Shown here piece after piece: positions 1 through 6,966 of a DNA stretch of 12,694 nucleotides. Under the pieces are notes generated by a model, which ran no database searches, was not told the DNA's origin, and saw only the letters and a program-made list of their open reading frames with translations. The DNA comes from an uncultured Paracoccaceae bacterium. Lineage in GTDB: Bacteria > Pseudomonadota > Alphaproteobacteria > Rhodobacterales > Rhodobacteraceae. How positions within the stretch are numbered: position 1 is the first letter of the stretch; the number at the start of each line of letters is the position of its first letter. Where the stretch lies: NCBI GenBank assembly GCA_938038825.1, contig CALHST010000353.1:1-12694 (forward strand), written 5' to 3'. The translations under genes and the position numbers were made by a program.

Positions 1-1
1 G

Positions 2-337
2 GATGGTTGGCGCCACGAAAGTGCGTTTGCTCCGGCTGATTTGATCGCGGCGTTTAATGATGCCCCATTGGCGGCAGTCATCGTGACAGACATTGAAAGT
101 GATGTGGAAGACCGGGATGCACAGTTGGGTGTGGTGTCCGGTTTGGCAGCAAAAGCCCGTGCACCGGTGATCGCAAGTGGTGTTGTGCGCTCGAGTGATG
201 ATGTCGCGCGATTGAAGTATGTGCCGAATATTTCCGGCGCTTTGATCGGTCGTGCCTTGTTTCGACGCAATGTGGAACTCGGCGAGGCTTTGGCAGTGGC
301 CCAGCCGGTCCCGGAACCCGTTGCCGAGTTTCTGTAG
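2..337 (+). CDS. HisA/HisF-like TIM-barrel protein, 3' part only
   Basis: The reading frame is open from base 2 to the TAG at 335-337, giving the last 111 residues; the start lies outside the window. The fragment opens with DGW and contains VIVTDIESD, then PVIASGVV and GALIGRALF, which match the second half of the HisA (ProFAR isomerase) barrel: the TDI strand, the IASGG phosphate loop and the VGRAL phosphate loop. The family isomerises a phosphoribosyl intermediate of histidine synthesis in the cytoplasm. However, the usual TDI-x-RDG sequence reads TDIESDVED here, and the ASGG loop reads ASGV, so this is probably a diverged paralog and not the hisA of a histidine operon. No other his gene is adjacent. 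Family assignment is fairly sure; the reaction is unknown. Confidence 0.75.
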   Translation, partial: DGWRHESAFAPADLIAAFNDAPLAAVIVTDIESDVEDRDAQLGVVSGLAAKARAPVIASGVVRSSDDVARLKYVPNISGALIGRALFRRNVELGEALAVAQPVPEPVAEFL

Positions 338-357
338 AGGCGCTGTTCAAATACGCA

Positions 358-405
358 GCGGCTCCGCCGCATTTATTTTATTTTGGTGGGGGGGTGCTTG
401 CCCCC
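358..405 (+). terminator. Hairpins after the HisA-like gene, probable terminator
   Basis: About 20 bases after the stop codon, GCGGC (358-362) pairs with GCCGC (366-370) across a 3-base loop and is followed directly by a T-rich stretch (371-384), as in an intrinsic terminator. A second hairpin follows, with GGGGG at 390-394 and CCCCC at 401-405 around a 6-base loop. The first hairpin has only 5 pairs, so the call is moderate. Confidence 0.5.
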
Positions 406-806
406 TCATACGCCCCTTTGGATTCTACGTAAGATATTGCTTTCATTGTCGTCTCTGAGAAGATGAAGGGGGTTGGTTTCTTGGATGACCATCCGCGATA
501 CAGGTGGCGAGCACGCAACCGCGTGGACAACCTGATTTACGATCGCAAAATATCTTGATTCCGGTCACATCTTTCCGGCCATCCGGACGGTTGAAGGGCG
601 TTCGCGGCCGAGCATAATCAAGGATGAGGACAAAGATATGAGTAGCAACATCAGCGAGATTGATCGCACCAACATCATTGCATTCGGAGTTCCCAAAGCG
701 AGTGGGACGGTTCACAGCTTGCCCGCTGATAAACGAATGGCAATTCCGAACACAGCTTAGGCGATCAAGCGGCCGCTTTAAGCTGCACGCAATGACCGAT
801 TGCCAT
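406..806. other. Largely non-coding stretch between HisA-like gene and regulator
   Basis: No long frame with recognisable protein features is present. The 129-codon minus-strand frame spanning 443-832 has no family resemblance and overlaps the 3' end of the regulator, so it is not called. One short plus-strand frame with a good ribosome binding site is listed separately. A perfect 12-bp palindrome AAGCGGCCGCTT sits at 767-778, without a loop or T-tract. The stretch could be decayed coding sequence at the left edge of the cyanate region. Confidence 0.5.
638..760 (+). CDS. Small ORF of 40 residues with good ribosome binding site, unknown
   Basis: ATG at 638 is preceded by GAGGA (626-630) at a spacing of 7 bases, and the frame runs to TAG at 758-760. 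The product starts MSSNISEIDRTN and ends IPNTA; it is soluble-looking, without membrane segment or cysteine. The same frame is open upstream back to 536, so this could also be the tail of a broken gene and not a true small protein. I do not recognise a family. The ribosome binding site is the only positive support. Confidence 0.25.
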   Translation: MSSNISEIDRTNIIAFGVPKASGTVHSLPADKRMAIPNTA

Positions 807-2678
807 TTATCGTTTCCGTTGCGACCAGTCATCCTTATTTAGCCCCAACTTGTTTAGACGCGAAGACAACGTTGTGGGTCGGATGCCCAGCATTGCTGCG
901 GCACCATCCTTACCGGAAACTTTACCTCCAGTCTTCTTGAGCCAGGCAATTGTGTTGGCAATTCGGATCTGTTCAATATCAGCTTCTGTCATCAATGTTG
1001 ACATGGGGCTTACGGCTGCGGCAGTGCCGTTATGAATTTCCACCTGCAACTTGTCGGATCTTGACACGATCGCCCCGCGTTCAACCACATTTGCCAGTTC
1101 CCGAACGTTGCCGGGCCATTGATAGTCTTGCAATTTGCGCATCGCCCCTTCGGTCACGACAGGAACTTTGCGGCCCAGCCTTTTGCACGCCATGCGCAAG
1201 AGATGGGCCGTCAGGAAAGGGATGTCTTCGGGTCGTTCTCGCAAGGGGGGGCAGTTTATCGGAAAGACATCCAGATGCAGAACAAGATCTTGACGCAGGC
1301 GGCCTGTGCGGACTTCGCGCTCAATGTCACTGCTCGTTGACGCAATGACGCGCAGATCGATCACGCGGGCGCGGTCATCGCCAAGGCGAACGACACTCCG
1401 GTTTTGCAGTGCGTCCAGCAAGTGCCCCTGTACTTCGACGGGAATGTCGGCAACTTCGTCGATAAACAACGTGCCCCCATGTGCCAACTCCAGTTTGCCA
1501 GGGCGGTCTTTTAAGGCTCCAGAAAAGGCGCCACGCACTTGCCCGAACAATTCACTTTCGATTTTTTCAAGCGTGCTGGCACCGGCTTTGAAATGGATCA
1601 TTGGGCGGCGCTTGCGTTTGCTGTCGTTGTGAATGGCAGAGGCAAGAAGTGATTTTCCAACGCCATTTTCACCGCGAATGAGAACATTCGTATCTGTCGG
1701 GCCCACAAGCTCTATCTGGTTGATGATGTGAAGGATTGCTGCCGAGCGGCCAATGATATCGTGGTGCGCTCTTTCAATGCTGATGGCTTCTTGCAGATAG
1801 GCGTTTTCTTCTTCCAGCTGGTCGCGCAGCGCTGCGACCTCTTCCATTGCTTCGCGCAACTTGCGCTCGTTTTCCCAACGCTCAGAAATATCCCGAAAGA
1901 TGACCACCGCCCCGACTAGCTGGGCGCCATCATAAATCGGCGTTGAGATATATTCGACGCGGATCGGTTTTCCGTCTTTGCGCCAGAATACCTCGTCCTC
2001 GATGCGGTTTACCTGTTCATAGCGGAAGGATTGATAGATCGGACATTCATGGGACGGATATTTTTCCCCGTTCAGGTGGTGATGGTGGATCATGGTGTGG
2101 ATGTCGCGGCCCAGCAGGTCTTCGGTCGTCCAGCCCAGCATTTCCTGCGCCGCGCGGTTTACAAAAGTGGTTTTGCCATCGGCATTCACCCCGTAAATTC
2201 CCTCGCCGGCGGCGTTCAGGATCAACTGGTTTTCGCGTTCCAGATCGGCAAAAAACGTCTGGGCACGCTGCCACTCAACCAGGCCACCGCTGTAGATGTT
2301 TGCCGCGGCAACTTCAGCCGCATGCTGTTCCAGCTCTTTCAGGTCAAGCACATGGAGCAATAACAAGTCGCGCCCTGCGCGATTGATCGCGCGTGCTGTG
2401 ATTTCGCAAGGCTGCACCTCTCCCGCCGCCGTCTGCAACGTGACGCGACGTGTCCACCCCGTCCCGCGATGCTGGACCTCGCCAATGAAAACAACAAAGT
2501 GATCCATGCCATCCGCCACAAACCGCGAAAACGGCGTGCCAACTATGTCGGCGTCCGCGAACATGGGTCCGGCCGCGGTTGTGGCCGCAAGAATGCGATC
2601 TTCGGCCAGATCAATCAGGAGTGTTGGGCCAAAAGCACCGGCCAATTCAGAATCATATGTGAGGCTTGCATCAGTCAT
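807..2678 (-). CDS. PAS-AAA+-Fis enhancer-binding transcriptional regulator
   Basis: A 623-residue regulator of the sigma-54 activator class. Order: a degenerate N-terminal sensor region (about 12-112); a PAS domain (about 150-265) with a His-rich insert HTMIHHHHLNGEKYPSHECP; a coiled coil (about 268-300); an AAA+ domain (about 307-540) with Walker A GENGVGKS (336-343), loop GAFSGA (383-388), Walker B GGTLFIDE (401-408) and WPGNVREL (521-528); and a C-terminal Fis-type helix-turn-helix (about 589-612, MLGIRPTTLSSRLNKLGL). Departures from consensus: GAFSGA for GAFTGA, His468 where PspF has Arg168, and NCPPLRER for xLPPLRER. There is no receiver domain, so input is probably sensed by the PAS region. 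It is divergent from the cyanate operon and is its likely local regulator (inference). The start at 2678 has a purine-rich AGGGG directly against the ATG with no spacing, so the exact start is less certain than the rest. Confidence 0.9.
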   Translation of the reverse strand: MTDASLTYDSELAGAFGPTLLIDLAEDRILAATTAAGPMFADADIVGTPFSRFVADGMDHFVVFIGEVQHRGTGWTRRVTLQTAAGEVQPCEITARAINRAGRDLLLLHVLDLKELEQHAAEVAAANIYSGGLVEWQRAQTFFADLERENQLILNAAGEGIYGVNADGKTTFVNRAAQEMLGWTTEDLLGRDIHTMIHHHHLNGEKYPSHECPIYQSFRYEQVNRIEDEVFWRKDGKPIRVEYISTPIYDGAQLVGAVVIFRDISERWENERKLREAMEEVAALRDQLEEENAYLQEAISIERAHHDIIGRSAAILHIINQIELVGPTDTNVLIRGENGVGKSLLASAIHNDSKRKRRPMIHFKAGASTLEKIESELFGQVRGAFSGALKDRPGKLELAHGGTLFIDEVADIPVEVQGHLLDALQNRSVVRLGDDRARVIDLRVIASTSSDIEREVRTGRLRQDLVLHLDVFPINCPPLRERPEDIPFLTAHLLRMACKRLGRKVPVVTEGAMRKLQDYQWPGNVRELANVVERGAIVSRSDKLQVEIHNGTAAAVSPMSTLMTEADIEQIRIANTIAWLKKTGGKVSGKDGAAAMLGIRPTTLSSRLNKLGLNKDDWSQRKR

Positions 2679-2713
2679 CCCCTACAGCAGGCAGACCCCG
2701 GTAAATCGGCAAT

Positions 2714-2742
2714 ACGAAAAATCGTAATTTACGATATTTCGT
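2714..2742. promoter_or_regulatory. Tandem ACGA-N4-TCGT elements forming a 29-bp near-palindrome
   Basis: In the 198-bp divergent region between the regulator and the operon, ACGA-AAAA-TCGT (2714-2725) and ACGA-TATT-TCGT (2731-2742) are each palindromic. Together they form a larger inverted repeat with 14-base arms, one mismatch per arm, centred on 2728. Centres are 17 bp apart. The 8-mer CGATATTT recurs at 2802-2809. Dyad sites of this kind fit an upstream activating sequence for a Fis-type regulator, and the adjacent gene product is the obvious candidate (inference). The site could serve both directions. Confidence 0.55.
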
Positions 2743-2876
2743 GAATAAATTTGCAAATCAGATCATATATCGCCCTGAAATTAATCAATAAATCTAAAAT
2801 TCGATATTTTTACAAAGCCATTCAATTGGGCCAGAGCCAACGCCATCATGACTCCAAGCAATGATGGAGCACGACT

Positions 2877-4259
2877 ATGTCAACGAAATCTCTTGGTAAT
2901 CCCTTCTCATCAAAGACTGATCTGCGCCACGGCGCGGATTGCGGGTGTCACACCTGTAAATCCGCCGCACCAGCCGTCGATGACACAATCGATCTGTCAA
3001 CATCCGAGGGCATGCTGGAGCGCGCCGTCGAAAGTGCGATCGTCCGCTCTGTCTTTGGCCAAAGCGACATTGGTCGGCGTTCCTTTATGGGTATGATGGG
3101 CGGTACCACGATGGCTGCGGCCTTGGCCTCGGTCTTTCCGCTCGACGAAGCCAAAGCTGCAATCCTCGATAATCTTGGACCCCCTGAAAAGACGGATCTT
3201 AACATCGGCTTTGTGCCAATCACTTGTGCAACACCGATTATCATGGCCGAACCTCTGGGCTTTTACAGCCGTTATGGATTGAACGCGCAGGTTATCAAAA
3301 CTGCAGGTTGGGCGGTGGCGCGGGACAAGTCGCTGAATGGCGAATATGACGCATCCCATATGCTGACGCCGATGCCGCTTGCGATGACACTAGGGGCTGG
3401 ATCAGTTGCGGAACCCTACATCATGCCTGCGGTTGAAAACATCAACGGTCAGGCCATCGTGTTGTCAAATGAACACCTCGACAAACGCGATCCAAAGCAG
3501 TGGAAAGGCTTCACTTTTGGTGTGCCGTTCGAATATTCCATGCACAACTTCCTGCTGCGCTACTACGTCGCTGAATTTGGTCTCGACCCCGATGTCGATA
3601 TCCAGATCCGGGTTGTGCCACCGCCAGAGATGGTCGCCAACCTGCGCGCCGGAAACCTTGACGGCTATCTGTCGCCTGATCCCTTCAACCAGCGTGCCGT
3701 CTATGAAGGCATCGGCTTTATCCACCTGCTCACCAAAGAAATCTGGGAAGGACATCCGTGCTGTGCCTTTGCTGCGCCGTTGTCTTTCGCGACCGAGTTG
3801 CCGAATACCTACGGTGCGCTGTTGAAGTCGATCATTGATGCGACGCAATACGCCTCGGCCGCGGAAAACCGCAAGGAAATATCGTCCGCGATAGCACCCA
3901 CCAACTATCTTAACCAACCGGTCACTGTGATCGAACAGGTGCTGACCGGGACCTACGCAGATGGGCTGGGTGCCGTTCAGCGCGTGCCTGACCGGATCGA
4001 TTTCGACCCCTTCCCGTGGCACTCGATGGGAGTTTGGATCCTGACACAGATGAAGCGTTGGGGCTACATCGAAGGCGACGTGGATTACAAAGGCGTCGCG
4101 GAACAAGTCTATCTGGCGGCCGACTGTAAGAAGGTGATGGAAGATCTTGGCTACCAAGCCCCCGAGATCACATACAAATCGCACATGATCATGGGCAAGT
4201 CGTTTGATCCCGCCTCACCCGAAGCCTACGTCGACAGCTTTGCAATCAAAAAAGGATAG
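2877..4259 (+). CDS. cynA: Cyanate/nitrate-type ABC transporter substrate-binding protein (NrtA/CynA-like)
   Basis: A 460-residue periplasmic binding protein of the NrtA/CmpA/CynA/SsuA-type family. It probably captures cyanate, because cyanase lies in the same operon; related proteins bind nitrate, bicarbonate or sulfonates, so the ligand is inferred from context. A twin-arginine signal is visible: GRRSFMG at 66-72, a hydrophobic stretch to about 88, and a possible AKA cleavage site near 94. The body begins with the strand LNIGFVPITCATPIIMAEPLG (108 onward), typical of the family. Unusually, about 65 residues precede the Arg pair and include Cys22, Cys24 and Cys27. The start ATG at 2877 has GGAG at 2866-2869, a 7-base spacing. 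It is the first gene of the operon; the next begins 3 bases after its stop. Confidence 0.88.
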   Translation: MSTKSLGNPFSSKTDLRHGADCGCHTCKSAAPAVDDTIDLSTSEGMLERAVESAIVRSVFGQSDIGRRSFMGMMGGTTMAAALASVFPLDEAKAAILDNLGPPEKTDLNIGFVPITCATPIIMAEPLGFYSRYGLNAQVIKTAGWAVARDKSLNGEYDASHMLTPMPLAMTLGAGSVAEPYIMPAVENINGQAIVLSNEHLDKRDPKQWKGFTFGVPFEYSMHNFLLRYYVAEFGLDPDVDIQIRVVPPPEMVANLRAGNLDGYLSPDPFNQRAVYEGIGFIHLLTKEIWEGHPCCAFAAPLSFATELPNTYGALLKSIIDATQYASAAENRKEISSAIAPTNYLNQPVTVIEQVLTGTYADGLGAVQRVPDRIDFDPFPWHSMGVWILTQMKRWGYIEGDVDYKGVAEQVYLAADCKKVMEDLGYQAPEITYKSHMIMGKSFDPASPEAYVDSFAIKKG

Positions 4260-4262
4260 GAG

Positions 4263-5096
4263 ATGCCAATTCTATCCCTCAACATACGGGCTGCACTGCT
4301 GTCAGTTGTGATGCTTGTTGTGGGCCTCCTGATTTGGGAGGCCGCGATACCCGGGCAAAAGGCCGTCGCAGAACTGACCGAATACGAAATCCTGACAGGT
4401 GCAGGCTCTGCCAAGGCCGGCGTGCCGCCGCCGAGTGCCGTCATCGCCAAAGCGTGGGAGCAGCTGAGCAATCCATTCTACGACGCGGGTCCTAACGACA
4501 AGGGCATCGGCATCCAGATCGGGTATTCCATCTACCGCGTTCTGACGGGGTACTTCCTTGCGGCACTGGTTGCGATCCCCTTCGGTTTTCTGATCGGGAT
4601 GTCCCAAGTTGCCTACAAGGCGTTCAACCCGTTCATTCAGGTGTTGCGTCCGATCTCACCGCTTGCATGGATGCCACTGGCGCTGTTCATCATTGGGGAT
4701 AGTGAGGCATCAGCAATCTTTGTGATCTTCATTTGCTCGATCTGGCCAATGCTGATCAACACAGCCTTTGGCGTGGCAGGGGTGCGCGAAGATTGGGTCA
4801 ACGTGGCCCGCACCCATGAACTCGGTCCGATCAAGACCGCCTTTACAGTGATCCTTCCTGCCGCTGCCCCGACCATCGTGACAGGTATGCGTATCTCTAT
4901 CGGGATCGCGTGGCTGGTGATTGTTGCAGCCGAGATGCTCGTTGGGGGCACTGGAATCGGATACTACGTCTGGAACGAATGGAACAATCTTGATCTGACC
5001 TCCGTCGTCTTCTCTATCCTCATGATCGGCGTGGTTGGCATGCTGCTGGACTCGGCTTTCGGGCTACTTCAGCGCCGTGTCACCTACGTCGAATAA
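4263..5096 (+). CDS. cynB: ABC transporter permease (NrtB/CynB-like)
   Basis: A 277-residue inner-membrane permease forming the channel of the importer. Hydrophobic segments are visible near residues 9-28, 88-112, 128-145, 150-170, 205-225 and 248-268. The cytoplasmic EAA-type coupling motif lies at about 177-203 (VNVARTHELGPIKTAF then VILPAAAP), with the conserved Gly188 and the closing LP; this helix contacts the ATPase. Length and layout are normal for the NrtB/SsuC/TauC permeases. The residues between the first and second membrane segments (about 29-87) form a polar stretch that would be periplasmic. The ATG at 4263 follows AAAGGA (4251-4256), which overlaps the end of the binding-protein gene, so translation is probably coupled. 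Cyanate as substrate is inferred from the operon. Confidence 0.88.
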   Translation: MPILSLNIRAALLSVVMLVVGLLIWEAAIPGQKAVAELTEYEILTGAGSAKAGVPPPSAVIAKAWEQLSNPFYDAGPNDKGIGIQIGYSIYRVLTGYFLAALVAIPFGFLIGMSQVAYKAFNPFIQVLRPISPLAWMPLALFIIGDSEASAIFVIFICSIWPMLINTAFGVAGVREDWVNVARTHELGPIKTAFTVILPAAAPTIVTGMRISIGIAWLVIVAAEMLVGGTGIGYYVWNEWNNLDLTSVVFSILMIGVVGMLLDSAFGLLQRRVTYVE

Positions 5097-5106
5097 AGGA
5101 AGAAAT

Positions 5107-6012
5107 ATGAAACCCTATCTGAGTATTGAAAAACTGACCCAACGCTTTCCTGATGGCGCTGGCAGTGACCTGACCGTTTTCGAGAACGCCTCGTTCGGGG
5201 TTGAAAAGGGCGAATTCGTTGTGATCCTTGGCCATTCTGGCTGCGGTAAATCCACGATCATGAATATTCTCGCGGGTCTCGCCGATCCAACCAGCGGCGT
5301 CGTCGTTATGGACGGCAAAGAGGTGAAAGGTCCCAGCCTTGACCGTGGGGTGGTGTTTCAGAACTATTCCTTATTGCCTTGGCTGACGACCCTGAAAAAC
5401 GTGACCTTTGGCGTCAAGGCGCGATATCCAGACTGGAGCAAGGCTAAGGTCGAAGAACACGCGACAAAATTCTTGGCGATGGTCGGACTTGAGGGGGACG
5501 TGATCCACCGTAAACCCAGCCAACTCTCAGGAGGCATGCGCCAGCGCGTGTCCATCGCGCGGGCCTTTGCCAACCATCCCAAGCTGCTATTGCTGGATGA
5601 ACCCTTTGGCGCGCTTGATGCGCTGACACGAGGGACCATTCAGGACGAGTTGTTGAAGATCTGGGGACAGATGGAGCAAACCGTCTTCATGATCACCCAC
5701 GATATAGACGAAGCGATCCTGCTGGCCGACCGCATTCTTCTTATGACCAACGGCCCGCAAGCGCGTGTTGCGGAAAGCGTTGAAATAACAATCCCGCGCC
5801 CGCGCAAACGGACTGAAATTGTTGAACATCCCAACTACTACGCGATCCGTAACCACCTTGTTCAGTTCCTTGGCAAGCGCTCCAAGGAACTGGCGGGTCA
5901 ACTCACTAATGACGGTGAAACCAACAGGCCAGAATACGTGCGGATCGACAAGACCGAAGCCCCCGACGACCCGGAAGACAAACAACCCGCCTTGCGAGCG
6001 GTGAACAGCTGA
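5107..6012 (+). CDS. cynD: ABC transporter ATP-binding protein (NrtD/CynD-like)
   Basis: A 301-residue ATPase that powers the importer at the cytoplasmic face. All nucleotide-binding motifs are intact: Walker A GHSGCGKST (42-50), Q-loop VFQNYSLLPW (Gln85), signature LSGGMRQR (140-147), Walker B LLLLDEP (160-166) and switch His198 in ITHD. The NYSLLPW after the Q-loop is characteristic of the nitrate/sulfonate/taurine importer ATPases. A tail of roughly 55 residues after the ATPase core is charged and ends in an acidic run (about 283-291); its role is unknown. The start is set at 5107 because AAGGA at 5096-5100 stands 6 bases upstream; an in-frame ATG at 5035 lies inside cynB and lacks such support. 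There are 10 bases between cynB and this gene. Confidence 0.9.
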   Translation: MKPYLSIEKLTQRFPDGAGSDLTVFENASFGVEKGEFVVILGHSGCGKSTIMNILAGLADPTSGVVVMDGKEVKGPSLDRGVVFQNYSLLPWLTTLKNVTFGVKARYPDWSKAKVEEHATKFLAMVGLEGDVIHRKPSQLSGGMRQRVSIARAFANHPKLLLLDEPFGALDALTRGTIQDELLKIWGQMEQTVFMITHDIDEAILLADRILLMTNGPQARVAESVEITIPRPRKRTEIVEHPNYYAIRNHLVQFLGKRSKELAGQLTNDGETNRPEYVRIDKTEAPDDPEDKQPALRAVNS

Positions 6013-6016
6013 GACC

Positions 6017-6023
6017 GGAGGAG
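6017..6023 (+). promoter_or_regulatory. Strong ribosome binding site of cynS
   Basis: GGAGGAG ends 6 bases before the ATG at 6030. It is the strongest ribosome binding site in the operon and supports 6030 over the in-frame ATG at 6045, suggesting that cyanase is made in larger amounts than the transporter parts. Confidence 0.7.
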
Positions 6024-6029
6024 ACCAAC

Positions 6030-6497
6030 ATGAAAGACCTCGCTATGACTGAACTGATGACGAAAGAAGATGTAACTGCCATGATCCTTTCGGCCAAAAA
6101 ACAGGCCGGACTGACATGGGAACAAATTGCCGAAAAAATCGACATGTCGCCCGTGTGGACGCATTCAGCGGCCATGGGGATGAACGCGTTTCCCGCCGAC
6201 AAAGCCAAGCTGATGGTCAGCGTTATGGGGCTGCCTCAAGAGGCCGAAAGTGTGCTGGTCGAAAGCCCCACCAAGATTTGGGAACAGTCCGTGCCAACCG
6301 ACCCTTGCATCTATCGGTTCTATGAAATCGTTGGCGTTTACGGGCCAACGCTCAAGGCGCTCATTCAGGAAAAATTCGGCGACGGCATCATGTCTGCGAT
6401 CGACTTCAATATGTCGGTGACCCGCGAAGAAAACCCCAAAGGCGATCGGGTCAAAGTCGAAATGTCGGGGAAATACCTTGGCTACAATAGCTGGTGA
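6030..6497 (+). CDS. cynS: Cyanate hydratase (cyanase)
   Basis: A 155-residue cyanase (EC 4.2.1.104). It decomposes cyanate with bicarbonate to ammonia and CO2 through carbamate, in the cytoplasm. The N-terminal part (about 12-80) is the family's helix-turn-helix-like fold; the C-terminal catalytic domain contains YRFYEIVGVYG (95-105) and LKALIQEKFGDGIMSAI (108-124). The three catalytic residues known from the E. coli enzyme, Arg96, Glu99 and Ser122, are present at the same residue numbers. Length is typical (E. coli 156). The E. coli enzyme is a decamer of dimers. It is the fourth gene of the operon, 17 bases after the ATPase gene, and identifies the whole cluster as cyanate-related. No carbonic anhydrase gene (cynT) accompanies it, unlike in E. 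coli. Confidence 0.97.
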   Translation: MKDLAMTELMTKEDVTAMILSAKKQAGLTWEQIAEKIDMSPVWTHSAAMGMNAFPADKAKLMVSVMGLPQEAESVLVESPTKIWEQSVPTDPCIYRFYEIVGVYGPTLKALIQEKFGDGIMSAIDFNMSVTREENPKGDRVKVEMSGKYLGYNSW

Positions 6498-6504
6498 ATC
6501 AACG

Positions 6505-6966
6505 ATGCGACTGCCAGTGCCCCCTTTCAGCTATGATGACGCGGTCAAAAAAGTCCGCATGGCAGAGGATGCGTGGAACACCCGTGACCCTGTAAAGGTG
6601 GCACTGGCTTATACCCCTAATACACGCTGGCGAAATCGGTCTGAATTTCTAAACGGTCGTGACGCGGTAAAAGCCTTTTTGACCCGGAAGTGGGCGACGG
6701 AAAGCGGCTATCGACTGATCAAAGAAATCTGGGCGTATGCAGACAACCGCATCGCTGTGCGATTTTGTTATGAATACCATGATGCGAACGGTCAGTGGTA
6801 CCGGGCCCATGGAAACGAAAACTGGGAATTTGACGAGGCTGGTTACATGGCCGTTCGACACGCGTCGATCAATGATGTCCCTATTGCCGACGCTGATCGT
6901 CTGTTTCACTGGCCCCAAGGGCCGCGACCCGTTGAACATGCAGGCTTGACTGAGCTTGGCTGTTAG
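6505..6966 (+). CDS. NTF2-like DUF1348 family protein
   Basis: A 153-residue protein of the DUF1348 group in the NTF2-like (SnoaL-type) cone fold. Diagnostic segments are RWRNRSEFLNGR (41-52), FLTRKW (58-63), RLIKEIWAY (70-78), NRIAVRFCYEYHD (81-93), NGQWYRAHGNENWEFD (95-110) and SINDVPI (121-127). The family has no established reaction that I can name. The ATG at 6505 is served by GGTGA (6493-6497), which contains the cynS stop codon, so translation is probably coupled to cyanase. An upstream in-frame TTG at 6478 is less likely. The protein lacks a signal peptide and membrane segment, so it should be cytoplasmic. A role in cyanate metabolism is inferred only from the operon. Confidence 0.85.
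   Translation: MRLPVPPFSYDDAVKKVRMAEDAWNTRDPVKVALAYTPNTRWRNRSEFLNGRDAVKAFLTRKWATESGYRLIKEIWAYADNRIAVRFCYEYHDANGQWYRAHGNENWEFDEAGYMAVRHASINDVPIADADRLFHWPQGPRPVEHAGLTELGC

Noticed and set aside
443..832. 129-codon minus-strand open frame overlapping the end of the regulator
   Set aside because: No recognisable domain, an odd composition rich in Cys, Arg and Pro, and overlap with the regulator's 3' end; best read as a chance frame.
2826..2844. TTGGGCC...CGCC considered as a sigma-54 promoter for cynA
   Set aside because: The GG-to-GC spacing is 11, not 10, and it would leave a very short leader.
3465..4184. 239-codon minus-strand open frame inside the binding-protein gene
   Set aside because: It is a shadow of the codon bias of the plus-strand gene, which has an intact Tat signal and family motifs.
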